A DNA stretch of 64,000 nt. Origin: Alentia gelatinosa. Taxonomy: Eukaryota > Annelida > Polychaeta > Phyllodocida > Polynoidae. A program made the position numbers and the translations under genes. Each line of letters opens with the position of its first letter. Within the stretch, counting starts at the first letter, position 1. Below the pieces are notes generated by a model, which saw nothing but the letters and a program-made list of their open reading frames with translations, was not told the DNA's origin and did not search any database. This document shows positions 11,541 through 22,599 of the stretch, one piece after another. Where the stretch lies: NCBI GenBank assembly GCA_950022655.1, contig OX465583.1, positions 10,747,798 to 10,811,797 on the forward strand, written 5' to 3'.

Positions 11541-13526
11541 GTGTGCTACTACAAATCTCTTGGTCTCTTTCCAGTCTCTATGGAAAATGACTTCTTTTGG
11601 TACAAGGTCAAGAAAAAAGGACCTTCATCTGGGCGAATTGCCACAGATGCTCAATTTAGTAGATTGGTGAAGGACTTGTTCAGGCTTATACAATGCCTTC
11701 ACCATTTTGGAATCATCGCAGATCAGGCAGAAGGAGACCTGACCAAAAGCTTTAGGAGGAAATTAGAGGACCTGAATCGGTGCTTCAAGCCTGTCCTTCC
11801 CAACCATTCTTTGATGCAGGCTCTTCAGAATCAAAATTTCTTATGGATGAAGGAAACAACATCCATTCTTTTGGACCACTATGGGAGAATGATTGAGGAA
11901 ATCAAAAGGTCAATCTCCCAATTTCAGGCAAATCCCTTTGATATGACTCGTCCCAACATTTGGCAATATCCTGGGCTCAGAAGAACTTCAGGGCAAAACT
12001 CAAACCTGAAACTTTGGACAACTTTCGGACCACTCCGGACAATTTGACCCAACATTCCAGAGGCAAAACAGTCCCTTCACAAAGGACTAGTCCAAACCAG
12101 CCACCCACTTTGGTTTCCCGGGCAGGCAGTTCAGGGCAAAATTCTAAGTCCTATGCACAGGTCACAGCAACCGCTCCAGGCCCAAAGGTTGCTCGACCTC
12201 AAAATCCAAAAAGGGTAATAGCATCAAAACCAGCAGATGCTAGAAACCCGAGGGGTATTTCGGAACAAAACCAGGCTTCTAAGACTCGGCCTCAGAAGGA
12301 GAAAACCCCATCTCCCAAACCAAATACGTCTCGGCAGCTGGTTAGCCAAATTTGGCATACAGGGCAGGCAAAGAAAACAAGGGAAGTGAAAGGACATTTA
12401 GACCCCCTGTCCAATTTCTTCCCCTGCAAAATTACCTATGAAAGTACACAATTTAGGAGTTTGGAACATGTGTACCAGTATAGAAAGGCAGTCCATTTTG
12501 ACCAAATTGAGACTGCTGACAATATTCTGGCAACCAGGACAGCTAGTGAGGCAAAAAAACTCACTAAGACACTTTGGGCTCCGAGTTGGGATCGTGTACG
12601 TTTTGGCTTCCTGTCCGATCTCCTGCTTTTGAAATTCAAACAGTGTTTGTTTTTCAGAGAAGCCCTAATTGGCTCTACTGGATCCGAATTGATCCACACA
12701 GTCCCAGATTTCTTTTGGGGAACTGGAAAGCCCCAGAGACCTGGAGTGAACAAATTTGGAGAGGCCCTTATGGCACTGAGGAAACATGTCACCAGTGTAA
12801 ATGTAGAGGTGACTCCCCCTTCTGACCCTCTAAATTCACCAAAAAGCCCCAGGAATCCTTTAAGGGGCGAGAGCTCTTCAACCACAAGCTCTCCTTCTGT
12901 GACACGATGGCCAGTAAACAGTCCTGTGCCTTCAAAAAACAGTCCTCAGATGCAACCACTTTTGGCAGAACCGGTTGACATCATTCCATTTCGTGCACGG
13001 AATACCAACCGTAAGAACAAGGACTGGACTTTTGGCCCAATTTCAGAGAAAACCCTGATTGTAGGCGATTCAAATCTGTCTGCAATCTCAAAATCAAGGG
13101 TTAAGGAACTGGATATTCTGAGCTATCCAGGAGCAAAGTTGAACCACATGACTGAGCTCTTTAAGGGTTAATCCCAAGCCAGAAACCGTGATTATCAGTG
13201 CTGGGATTAACGACAGGGAAAACAATCCCTGGAGGACTACCCTCCCAGAGTTCAAAAGAACCATTTCGGCAGCAAGAGCAGCATTCCCTGATGCAATGCT
13301 GTGGTTTGTGTTGCCCCAGTGGGTAACACCGCTTCTGACCGAAACTCAAAATTCAAACCTCCATACCCTGATCAAAGAAATCAGGTCTTTGGATATAGTT
13401 GATGTCCTTCCCTGGTTAGACATCACAAAATTTGAGGTTCGCTCAGGTGATCCAATCCATTGGACACCGGAGACTGCCAACAGCATGTTGGACCACTGGC
13501 TAAACAGGGCTGGTCTTTTAAACTAA
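11541..13526 (+). pseudogene. Penelope-like element ORF1: coil, NADAR domain, SGNH/GDSL-like domain
   Basis: Read across two frameshifts, this is one protein of about 650 residues. 11541-11960: a helical, charged N-terminus. About 11985-12385: a Pro/Ser/Lys-rich linker. 12389-12791: a NADAR (YbiA/DUF1768) domain with DPLSNFFPC, SLEHVYQYRKA, then W-x(3)-W-x(2)-VRFG, KFKQCLFFREAL, and VPDFFWGTG followed by G-x-NKFGEALMALR. About 13040-13526: an SGNH-hydrolase-like domain with block I LIVGDSNLSAIS, a block III-like SAGINDRENN and block V DPIHWTPETA (Asp..His). Frame changes lie between about 11940 and 12030 (frames overlap) and near 13168. Known NADAR enzymes remove ADP-ribose from guanine bases; SGNH domains are usually esterases. 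A role in counteracting host ADP-ribosylation is my inference. The stop at 13524-13526 precedes the reverse-transcriptase frame. Confidence 0.8.
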
Positions 13527-13529
13527 ATT

Positions 13530-15611
13530 TGACTAAAGGCATTCCAGAGCCAGTACAGCAAGACCATTTAGGACTAGGGACCAACATCATAAATCTATCA
13601 GATGACAAATTGTCACTAGAAGAAGAACAAGTGTTATCAAAGGGTCTCAAATTCATTCCCAGGCCAAAGCATATAGATAAAAATCAGATTAAAGAAGACC
13701 TTGGAAAATTCACCCGTAAAGTAAAATTACAATATTTCTTTAGGACAAAACAAAAAAAATGAAAAATTACCTTTCACAGAAAAATCCGATTGGGTACCTC
13801 CTGAAAATTTGATCCCAGAGGAAATCCATGAGAGTTTAGATGATCCAACCAACAAAATAGAAGAAACCAGAATCAGGAAAGACAGACATAACCTAAGTAA
13901 AAGCCAAATTGGAGCTTTAGGAAACTTGAGAAAGAAGATCCATCTCATAGTAAAAAAGGCTGACAAGGGATCAGCAACGGTCATTTGGAAAAAGGAAAAT
14001 TACATTATAGAGGCAGATAGACAATTAAACGACTCAAAATTTTACACTAAAATAAATGAACCTATTTTTCCAGAAACTGCCAAAGAAATTGATAGAATAA
14101 TTACACAGATAGGGAATAAAAGATTTCTCAATGAAAAACAGGTAGCATATCTGAAACCACCAAGTTCACCAAGACCAAGACAATTCTCTTTATTACCAAA
14201 AGTACACAAAGATCGAGATAAATGGACAATTCCCAATAGAATGCCCCCAGGGCGACCCATTGTTTCAGACTGTAACAGTGAATCATACAGAGTTTCAGAA
14301 TATATCGACCATTTTTTAAAACCCCTAGCTACAATTCACCCATCTTATTTAAGTGACACAAGGGACTTTTTAGAGAAACTGGAGAAAGTTGAGGTCCCAG
14401 ATAATGCTCTCCTAATCACAATGGATGTGGAATCCTTGTACACCAATATTCAGACTGAGAATGGACTAAAAGCAGTAAAAGATATTTTTGAAACTAACCC
14501 AAAATGCCTGAGACCAGATGAAGAAATTTTGGAACTTTTAGAATTGAGCTTAAAAAGAAATGACTTTATTTTCAACAATCAATGGTATCTAAAGATTCCG
14601 GAACAGCTATGGGGAAGAAATTTGCTCCTAATTATGCAAATATATACATGGCACAACTAGAGCAGGAAGTAATGAAAAAAACTGAAAAGCTACCATTAGT
14701 TTATTGGAGATTCTTGGATGATATCTTTCTAATTTGGCCTCACTCAGAATCAGAATTCCAAGAATTTTTCGAGTTACTGAATAACCATCACAGTTCTATC
14801 TAGGTAAAAACCACAATAGATAGGGAAACAATAGATTTTTTGGATGTTACAGTTTTTAAGGGACAAAGATACCAAAATGGAAAAATCTTAGATACTAAAG
14901 TTTATTTCAAACCAACTGACACCCATGAACTCCTCCACAAAAAATCCTTCCATCCTTCTCACACTTTCAAGGGAATTCTGAAATCGCAGATAATCAGATT
15001 TTACAAAATTTGTAATAACATTTCGGATTTTAATGATGCATGCAGCCTACTATTCCAAAAACTTACTCAGCTAGATTTCTGAGGAGAATTAAAGCAAAGA
15101 CAGTTAGAGAATTAGAAAATGCAACCAGGAATGAATGGCCCATGGGAGCAGCATTGAAATGTGGACAGCGCGGTTGTGAATGCTGTTTGTGGATTAAAGA
15201 AACCTCTGAAATTCCATTCCTTACCCTTGAGTGTGACTACCCAATAGTAGGAAAATTGACCTGTAAGTCTAGAAATCTAATATACATCATTGAGTGCAAA
15301 AGATGTCAAGAATACTATGTAGGGGAAACTTCAAAAACTTTTACATTAACATTCGGCATAATCTAAACAAACCAGTGGCAGAACATTTCAATGACTTTGA
15401 TCATACTGTAGAACAGGACATGGTAATCTATCCAATGCATCAAATTCTTGACCAAGGCTCAGCAGAGAAAAACAAGATAAAAAGAAGAGATATTGAATAT
15501 AAGTGGATGCAGCTACTGGAAACAATGCAGCCTAAGAGGCCTATTCCACCAAGGAGGCACAAGCCCAGGCCGGGCCCCTTGTGGTCGCCTATTGGCGATC
15601 GGCGGCAATAG
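13530..15611 (+). pseudogene. Penelope-like reverse transcriptase with GIY-YIG endonuclease
   Basis: Segments in three frames join into the standard Penelope polymerase. 13570-13750 has INLSDDKLSLEEEQVLSKGL and KFIPRP, the family's N-terminal motif. 13960-13985 reads KKADKGSATVIWKKENY. 14170-14280 has FSLLPKVHK and PPGRPIVSDCNS. 14430-14460 has LITMDVESLYTNI, the first catalytic Asp box. 14590-14650 has SGTAMGKKFAPNYANIYM. 14700-14730 has YWRFLDDIFLIW, the FLDD catalytic pair. 15155-15185 is a Cys cluster (KCGQRGCECC), and 15265-15330 has LTCKSRNLIYIIECKRCQ then EYYVGETSKT, the GIY-YIG endonuclease core. Frameshifts occur at the A-run 13748-13759, near 14590 and near 15050, with an in-frame stop at 14801-14803. 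Dead copy. Confidence 0.9.
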
Positions 15612-16508
15612 CCGGGCCAAACCTTCTGCCGGCGGCGATAATCTGCTTGGTGGAACAGCTCATGAGAGCTCACAGGCCCCTCACGGCCGGCCCCTGCCGG
15701 CCACCGTGCCTCCAAAACCCCATAGCCAGCCAGAATCGGCTGACCTGTTGGTGGCCGCTGGCCGCCGGCCGGGGACAATACTCGGTGCAACAGCCAATTT
15801 TGGAGGTGATCCACCAAAATATAGTGATAACCACAGAGAAGGCCGGCCGGCTGGCCGGGCATTGTGATCACGACCTCCCCCGCAAAGCCCTGCTGGAGGA
15901 AAACTGTTCGATTTGATTTTAAGCCCCCGGCAGGCCGGCGGGCGCACCAAGAACTACACCGAGAGTGACGCCGAGAGCTCGCCGAGAGCTGTTCCCCGGG
16001 TTCGCCTTGACCACTTGCCCGCGTGTACTGCTACACACACCGTCAACATGGAGCAGGCATTCCCGCGGACGATACAGAGACCAAAATATCGGACAGTTGC
16101 ACGGCAGTTTGGGCAAAATATATGCACCAGAGTCAAATATACACTTTCATAACATCAATCCTTATCTTTATTTACCTTCATTGTTCGATTTAACCTGTAA
16201 TTCCGCGGTTATTTGACGTTTTCTGACCGTTCCCATACAACTCCCGACATGCTGACACACTGCTCCGCTCGATACGCGACTTTCGCGGGTTCAGAGCGTC
16301 GTAGTGTATCGCCGCACGCCGTGCCGCCTATCGGATTGATAGGGAACCGTAGGATTGCGCGTTAGTGCCACCAACGTCCACCAGGCGGCAATAGCGAACC
16401 CGCTGCGAGTGTGTCGCCGCGCCGGGTCCGGCCGGCTCTATGGACGCTCGCAGGGCGCCTTGTGTACGCCTGTTGGTCGCCTCGTGGGGCTTTGGTGGAA
16501 CAGCTCCT
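15543..16508. mobile_element. Cluster of inverted-repeat elements ending in TTCCACCAAG
   Basis: GC-rich stretch unlike its neighbours. TTCCACCAAGGAGGCACAAG at 15543 is answered by CTTGGTGGAACAGCTC at about 15650-15665, making a unit of about 120 bases. A second inverted end, GCTTTGGTGGAACAGCTCC, lies at about 16489-16507. CGGCCGG and GGCCGGC motifs are frequent between. It is probably one MITE nested in, or fused to, another. Short ORFs inside are not convincing. Confidence 0.5.
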
Positions 16509-16513
16509 AGAAT

Positions 16514-17695
16514 TTAGGGGTTTAGGGGCGGCCGAGCAAGTTTAGATAATCGATTATTTAAAAATACTTGTTGTGAGCAGTTAGTTAAATAGCTATTGAA
16601 CCATGAACATACATTACTGGAGAGGCCAAGGTTATTTAGTGTTTTAACAAGTAGATTATGAGAAACGGTGTCAAAGGCTTTCTTAAAGTCTAAAAAGAGT
16701 GAGTAAGATGGTAAGTTATTATTGAGACGATTTAGAATGAAACAAAGAAATTTAGAAATAGCAAGAGTTGTAGAGCGTTTTGGTCTAAAGCCGAATTGGT
16801 TGTTTGTCAGTATATTGTTATCTTCTAAATATTTCATGATTCGTTTATTAATTACTTTTTCAAATATTTTCCCAGGCAGGGGTAGTAGGCTTATGGGATG
16901 AAGATTATTAACAAGTTTAATATTGCCCTTTTTGGGTATAGGTGTAACGGTTGCACTCTTCCATTGTTGTGGATATTTCAAATTTAATATCGAGGAGTTG
17001 AGTATTAATGCGAGTTTATCAGGGATAGCCAAGAATACAGATTTCAAAATTGATGAACGGATATTGGGTATAGCAGACGATTTCTTTGGATATATTTGTT
17101 TAACAAATTTGATAATCTCATTAACTTCTATTGGGTTTGCGAATAAATTTGTGTCCGTAATCTTGGGAGGAAACGGTAAGTTGTACATTTCAGGTGGTGG
17201 TAACTTATTTGCCAAGGTTTCTCCGATATTCGCAAAATAATCGTTTATAATGTCAGGTATATCCTTCATCGGAATATCCTTGTTAGAGTTATGATCAGTA
17301 AGACTGATTATGGGGGGTGGGTTTTCTTTGGGTAAAATCTTTCGAATTCCGCGCCAGAATTTCTTCGGGTTTCTCTTATTGTTGTTTAGAAGGTTCTTTA
17401 TTTCGTTTCTTTTATTATTCCTGATTATTTCTTGGGTGCGATTGCGATGAAATCTCGCCATACGCCATTGGTCAATGTTATTTGTGGATCGGGCCTTCCT
17501 GTAAAAATAGTCACGGGTTTTCATTGAGTTTAAGACCACATCATCCACCCAGGGAGCTTTGTTCTTGTTTATTATTATTGTTCTAATGGGAGCTGAAATA
17601 TCAAGTGCTCTAGTTATGTTGATAAACATAGTTTCCCATAGTTCGTCAGGGGATTTGTTTAAATTAAATTGGGACCAGTCGCTAACTTGTCGCTA
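16514..17695 (-). pseudogene. Truncated Jockey/CR1-type LINE reverse transcriptase
   Basis: An open minus-strand frame of about 390 codons. Motifs in order: KAPWVDD, NPKKFWRGIRKI, KKSSAIPNI, WKSATVTPIPKKG, LHPISLLPLPGKIFEKVI, NQFGFRPKRSTTLA and FLDFKKAFDTVSH (first catalytic Asp box). Reading stops at LARPPLNP near 16514, just before the expected PQGS and YADD boxes, and the endonuclease N-terminus is missing, so both ends are cut. NLHPIS replaces the usual NYRPIS. The Jockey/CR1/L2 group fits best; the clade is not resolved. Confidence 0.85.
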
Positions 17696-18786
17696 TCGTG
17701 TCACTACACCCAATAACGGACGTCCTACAGACTATTGAAACGGGCCCCAGGTCGGCTTAGATAAGCGGCCGCCTTGACCCAGTAGCGAGACCTGTTTGTT
17801 ACACTCCTTCCAGATTTTTCGTACTGCTTGTAGAGTGTGTTATGTCATAATGTCGGAGCAAATTGTCCATTTTCGTATTTCCTTTCCTGTATACTGTTTC
17901 AAAATGTATTGAATGTAAATCTTGGTTTCTTTGTTAATTTGTTAGCAATGGATATTTCATATCAAATATATCTGCTTTTATAGTATACATAGAATAAAAG
18001 TAATTGGTTGGAGGCGAACACAAAGGGGTACCGTGTGGGAATTAACCCGACCAACCCATATATCGTAGCTCAGCGGAGACAGGGGTTGGTTGCCAATCTA
18101 ACGTCGCAGAAAATGTCGATAGAGTCGGCAGCAGACGATATTGAGATCACAACATCACACGGTCAATGTGAACTATAGAATCAACAGATCAAGTTTGGTG
18201 AATTCATCTGTGGCAGTGTCTCCTAAACTCAGATTACAGTTGTCAAAGAGTTCTTACTTTGGTTTGTCCTGTATTTCAGTGTGCAATTAATCTTCCGGAG
18301 CACATGGAAATCTAATATGACTGAGCAATATCAACTAACAGGTGCTTGAACAGGTGCTTGATGGGAAATCCTAATCGAAATTTTGTAACAAACTGAAACA
18401 CTGCTGTGATGATAATAGAAACTTGTGAAATATGAAATTAATAATGATTCCTGTAATGATGATAAAAAATACCACGTTTTCAAAAATAGAAATATGAAAA
18501 ACTCTTTTTTCTCGTAAGGCTAAACTGAATTACCGCCATATTCGACAGTGCTGACAGCTCATGTGCTGACATCTGAAGGACCAGACTCTATATAATCACC
18601 TCGCTATCGCTCGGAGATTACCACGCTTGTTGTGTTCGGTGATTACTACAGGTCAATATACATTAGTTTACACAGTGGCGCATATTTATAAAATATCTGT
18701 TATTTTCGCGCTGTTGATATTGTTGTATCCTTGTAAACAATTGATACGGTTGACTCCTTTTAAACAATTCTGTTCCATACTTTCCA
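17696..18786. other. Non-coding stretch
   Basis: No supported gene. At 18590-18650 the sequence AATCACCTCGCTATCGCTCGGAG-like, with GATTAC on both sides, is half of a palindrome of the family described elsewhere. Confidence 0.4.
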
Positions 18787-18805
18787 TACACTGCACGAAA
18801 ACCCC

Positions 18806-18810
<5 letters not shown>

Positions 18811-18879
<69 letters not shown>
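18811..18879. repeat. (TA)n microsatellite
   Basis: About 70 bases of pure TA. Tyr/Ile-rich reading frames across it are artefacts. Confidence 0.95.
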
Positions 18880-18881
<2 letters not shown>

Positions 18882-18889
18882 CGGGCGTA

Positions 18890-19480
18890 TATAGATATGA
18901 TTTTGCGTATACAAGGTAGTCCTATTTTCCATTGTGTATACGCCTCATCTATAGACGTATAGAAGCGTCCATATTGCGGTCGTATATACATCATATAATA
19001 TGCCCGATTCTGTTGTATTTATGCAACTTTATTATCCATCGTATACAAAGCCCCCATTGAAAATGTATGGGCACTCAGTAAACCACGACCCATTGTATAA
19101 AACCTGTCAGATTCAAACCTGTGGTATACGGCCTCAAAACCATGGTATACGGGAAAAATAGTCCCTTTTGCTTTAGAGCAAAGAAATAGTCCCCACTGTT
19201 ATACCATTTAATGTGGCAATTACTGGGTTTAATTTATTCGAAAAGATGGATAATAAATATAATAAACGATGATTTTGTGGACAGGCGGCTCTTTAAACCA
19301 CTCGAGGTTGACCTCGTAATACACTCGCTAGCGCTAGTGTATTACTACGCTTCAACCTCTCGTGGTTTACGGCCGCCTGTCCACAAAACCATCGATTATT
19401 GTCTATATCCAATAATTCCGGTCTCTTCAACTAGGAGACACCACTGTTGTTTAATTTCATTTGCCATTAGTCATCAAAGT
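18890..19480. mobile_element. Dispersed repeat (copy 1) with embedded palindrome
   Basis: Contains GTATACAAGGTAGTCCTATT, CCATTGAAAATGTATGGG, GGTTTGAATC-type and GTATACCACAG-type blocks and GGAGACACCACTGTTGTTT. Parts recur in inverted or direct form at 44180-44640 and 50840-51420. The embedded palindrome at about 19264-19400 has arms including GGACAGGCGGC / GCCGCCTGTCC and centre ACACTCGCTAGCGCTAGTGT. Confidence 0.65.
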
Positions 19481-19819
19481 TCGTGAAACTAGTGAAACAG
19501 GTCCCTGGGCAGTATACCTTTCTGGCTCTTACCTGTTTCACTAGATTTGTGACATGTCAAGATGTCGTCTAGATGGTGTGTCCGGTTTCATATGAACTAG
19601 ACATTAAGAATAATTTGAGAATTTATAGATAATTGCAGAGGACAAACAACGGGCCACACCCCCTTTTCCCGTCTTGTTAAATATACTATTTTTCAGATAG
19701 ATGGCTCAGATAGATGGCTCATATCAAAATGATTCCCGCCAACAATGCAAGAGGGCATCTTCATCCGTCGTCGCAACGACCATAGAGGGTGCTTCAGCAG
19801 ATTTGCGGAACGCTTCAAC

Positions 19820-20652
19820 CTGGGCCCTGTCTTTCAGTCGAGACGATCTCAAGTTGAGACCGTTTGAAAGGCAAACTGTTTTTCAGTTGAGATGATCTCT
19901 ATGGATCTCAGGCTGAGACTGAGATGCGACCGTTTCGGGGCTATGGGTGTTTCTCAGTTGTGATGATCTCAGGGGATCTCAGGTGAATTAATCTCCCAAA
20001 CGGTCTCAACCTGAGACCAGTTGATACTTGTCATAACTTATATTCTCAGATGCTAAAACTTATTCAAATTTGAAAATATTTGGAGCAAAAGGTACTAATA
20101 ATTTGACATTCCTATATCCCAAATTTCATAGTTTTCCTGTGGTTATTAAGACAGTGATAAACGTTTGTCTGGAAATCTGAAAAATGCAGGTACTGCACCT
20201 CTCAGGCAGCTTGTGTATACCTACTGTAATGCTCGATTTTATTTCAGCAGGTAGGGTCAAGGTCACTTTATATACATAAATAACAAAAATACCCATTCAC
20301 AAAGTAAAATATGTCTTACTCTTGAGATATTCAATAGAAAATTATGAAATCTTAGGATGCGATTAGATAGACTTGGACAATTATCCACTGTAAATATGGT
20401 ATAATTTGAATAAGTTTAAGTGTCTCAAATCGATAATTTCCAATTGCAGAATCTTGTACCTGGCACTAAATGATCGCTAGGGTTCTCAGCTAAACGCTCA
20501 CAACCTGAGATCCCCCTGAGATCTGTTGTGGCGCACTGAGACCATGACTGAAAAACACCTGCAGCCATTGATCTCCCAAACGGTCTCAGGATCGCTCACA
20601 GATCTCAGCGGGTCTCAGCTTGAGATCGTCACGACTGAAAAACAGGGCCCTG
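19820..20652. mobile_element. Non-autonomous hAT-like transposon with GATCTCA array
   Basis: Ends are CTGGGCCCTGTCTTTCAGTC (19820) and the inverted GACTGAAAAACAGGGCCCTG (ending 20652). Flanking 8-mers GCTTCAAC and GTTTCTAC agree at six of eight positions, as expected for an aged 8-bp hAT target duplication. CAGGG ends also fit hAT. Within 200 bases of both ends the motif GATCTCA/TGAGATC or GGTCTCA/TGAGACC occurs at least a dozen times. No transposase ORF is present. Confidence 0.7.
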
Positions 20653-21430
20653 GTTTCTACCCGCCCACCCTCACCACAAAGACAATCTTACTACTCTCCG
20701 AGTACTGTTTTTATGCCCTAGGCATTATATTCTCTACACACTGACTATTCAATTTCAGACTATGCCACTTGGCATTATTATTGTCAACTGCTTTTTCAGA
20801 GTTTCTGCTCTGTTCACTAGTCAGTATATAGGCACCCGTTGGTGTCTACTCTGACTGCAGTGTCAAGATAATTCGCCTCCTTCTTCGAGATCTCTTAATT
20901 TCATGAATTTTATACTGTGTTGTGGCCTGTTTAGATAACTGACCCATTTGATCGGCTTTCCTTCTCTGTATCCTATAGAACTATTTGGGATATCAGTGTA
21001 TAAGGTGTATGGTTGGTGTACCACGTTTTCGCCTGGTTGGTAGAAAACACGCTTAGGAGCTTCCCCAATTTTAAAGGTGAATTCTTGGTCGTCTATCATC
21101 TGTTTATTTTCTATTCAGAATCATGTCCAGATCCTGGTCAATTTTGCTGTACACTTTTTTTGTCCGCAATTTACCTTTGGGCTTCTTTTACATTATCTGA
21201 GGTGTTCATTACTACTGTTGCCCCTTCCTAATTGTTTCCCACGGAATGACTCCTTTCCGACATGTTGCCAAGCAGTTGAAGTCAGAACTCCCATCTGGTG
21301 ATGAAATTTACCACAAGGAATAGGTTTAGGGAAAGGACTATGGTAAGGGTTTGGGTAATGTATACACAATATTACCATGATTTCGATCTGTGGCCGTATT
21401 CTCTGCGTAGTTAACGCACAGTAATATATT
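20653..21430. other. Non-coding, one unrecognised short frame
   Basis: A minus-strand frame of 78 codons at 20863-21099 (FKIGEAPKRVFYQPGENV region) looks protein-like but I do not recognise it; it could be a transposon fragment. At 21365-21400 there is a partial copy of the ATTACCATGATTTCGATCTG foldback arm. Confidence 0.3.
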
Positions 21431-21434
21431 AAAA

Positions 21435-21560
21435 CATGGTTATGACGCCTATACGATGATACCTATTCGTATATGACAAAATTTGTTTCGAACTTGTTCT
21501 TTGAACTCGTTCGGAACGAATAATAAGTATCATCGTATTGGTGTCATCATTATATTTTTT
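21435..21560. repeat. Palindrome
   Basis: ACGCCTATACGATGATACC on the left is answered by GTATCATCGTATTGGTGTC on the right, with TTCGAACTTGTTCTTTGAAC and TCGTTCGGAACGAA nearer the centre. Confidence 0.65.
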
Positions 21561-22009
21561 TATTATTATATACCTTAGATTGGTCATAATTCACCGAAAC
21601 TCACCGAAACTTGACTCTGTTGACACTGTCACTCTCACCCGGCGCGGTAAGTACATCACACGATTAACCCGAAAGTCAAATACACCCTCCTAGCAGAGCT
21701 TAGGTTCGCTCAATATGGCCGATGGCCACAGAGTCTCCGCTGTGGAGAGTGATGCTCATTTACATACTTTCGCGCATGCGCAACATTGCCATGTTCAAGT
21801 TCTACTTCCGGTTACCTTCGTCTCGAGCCCCGGCTTTGCGGATCTCTTACACAGACATCCTAACAAGTTTGTCGGTTTGATTAGCAATTATCGAGCCAAA
21901 TTATCTGTAGCTTTAACCTGATAACGTTCAGATAGCTGAAATATGTGAATCCAATCGAAAACAACCTTCGCCGCCGAGTCACGTCGACTAGAATAAATAG
22001 ACTGCATTA

Positions 22010-22345
22010 GTATGACATCATTATTGGGGTTTCCCTACGCTCTGGGAAACCCCGATAATGACATCATCAGGGACCAAGGCAACATGGTTCATAATGTCTC
22101 ACCTCGGGAGTTTTGAGGCGTCTGACATGCGCAAAGGAAAGAGTTATCATGTGTATTGACCAAATGTTGAGGCAACTAACGTGTGGGATTCACCTGATAC
22201 CGTTTAAATAGCTTAAATATGCAGGATCAAACAATAACAACACACGCTGCGAAGTTACGCTGACTTGACAGGGGACTGCCGATGAAGTCATCATCGGGAT
22301 TTCCCAGAGCGGAGGGAAACCCTGATAATGACATCACACACATAC
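22010..22345. repeat. Two related short palindromes
   Basis: At 22013-22073, GACATCATTATTGGGGTTTC mirrors GAAACCCCGATAATGACATC. At 22283-22336 a diverged second copy has GTCATCATCGGGATTTCCC mirroring GGGAAACCCTGATAATGAC. The loops (CTACGCTC, AGAGCGGA) differ. Confidence 0.75.
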
Positions 22346-22599
22346 AGCTGAGTTATTGAGTCTTGTTGTCGTTCAATCTTGCATATTCAAGCAATTTAAA
22401 TGGTATCATGCAAATTGTACATGTTATTAACCTCGATATTAGATGAATTCGCACATTAACTCATTCCGTGGCTATATGACGGTCAAAGCGTGCAATATGT
22501 ATTTCAGTACAAAGGTACATGGTACATCATGCAATATTTAATGACTTACTGTTCCCCTATGAACAGTTAGTATTTACATTAAGTTTGTGCATAGGTATC

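Larger units (their letters stand above)
11219..15543 (+). mobile_element. Penelope-like retroelement carrying a NADAR + SGNH first ORF
   Basis: A near full-length but mutated Penelope-like element in plus orientation. In order: a 5' region with a 77-bp repeat (CACCCATCAAAGGAAAG at 11251 and 11328), a hammerhead-like motif (11489-11530), a first ORF with NADAR and SGNH domains (11541-13526), then the reverse transcriptase (about 13530-15090) and a C-terminal GIY-YIG endonuclease (about 15130-15540). At least four frameshifts or stops show that it is inactive. The 3' end is obscured by small inverted-repeat insertions from 15543 on. The 5' boundary is approximate. Confidence 0.85.

Noticed and set aside
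12436..12885. 149-codon minus-strand frame
   Set aside because: It is the antisense shadow of the NADAR domain ORF, which carries the family motifs.
20863..21099. 78-codon minus-strand frame
   Set aside because: Its composition looks protein-like, but I could not link it to a family or to splice sites, so it is only mentioned within the region note.
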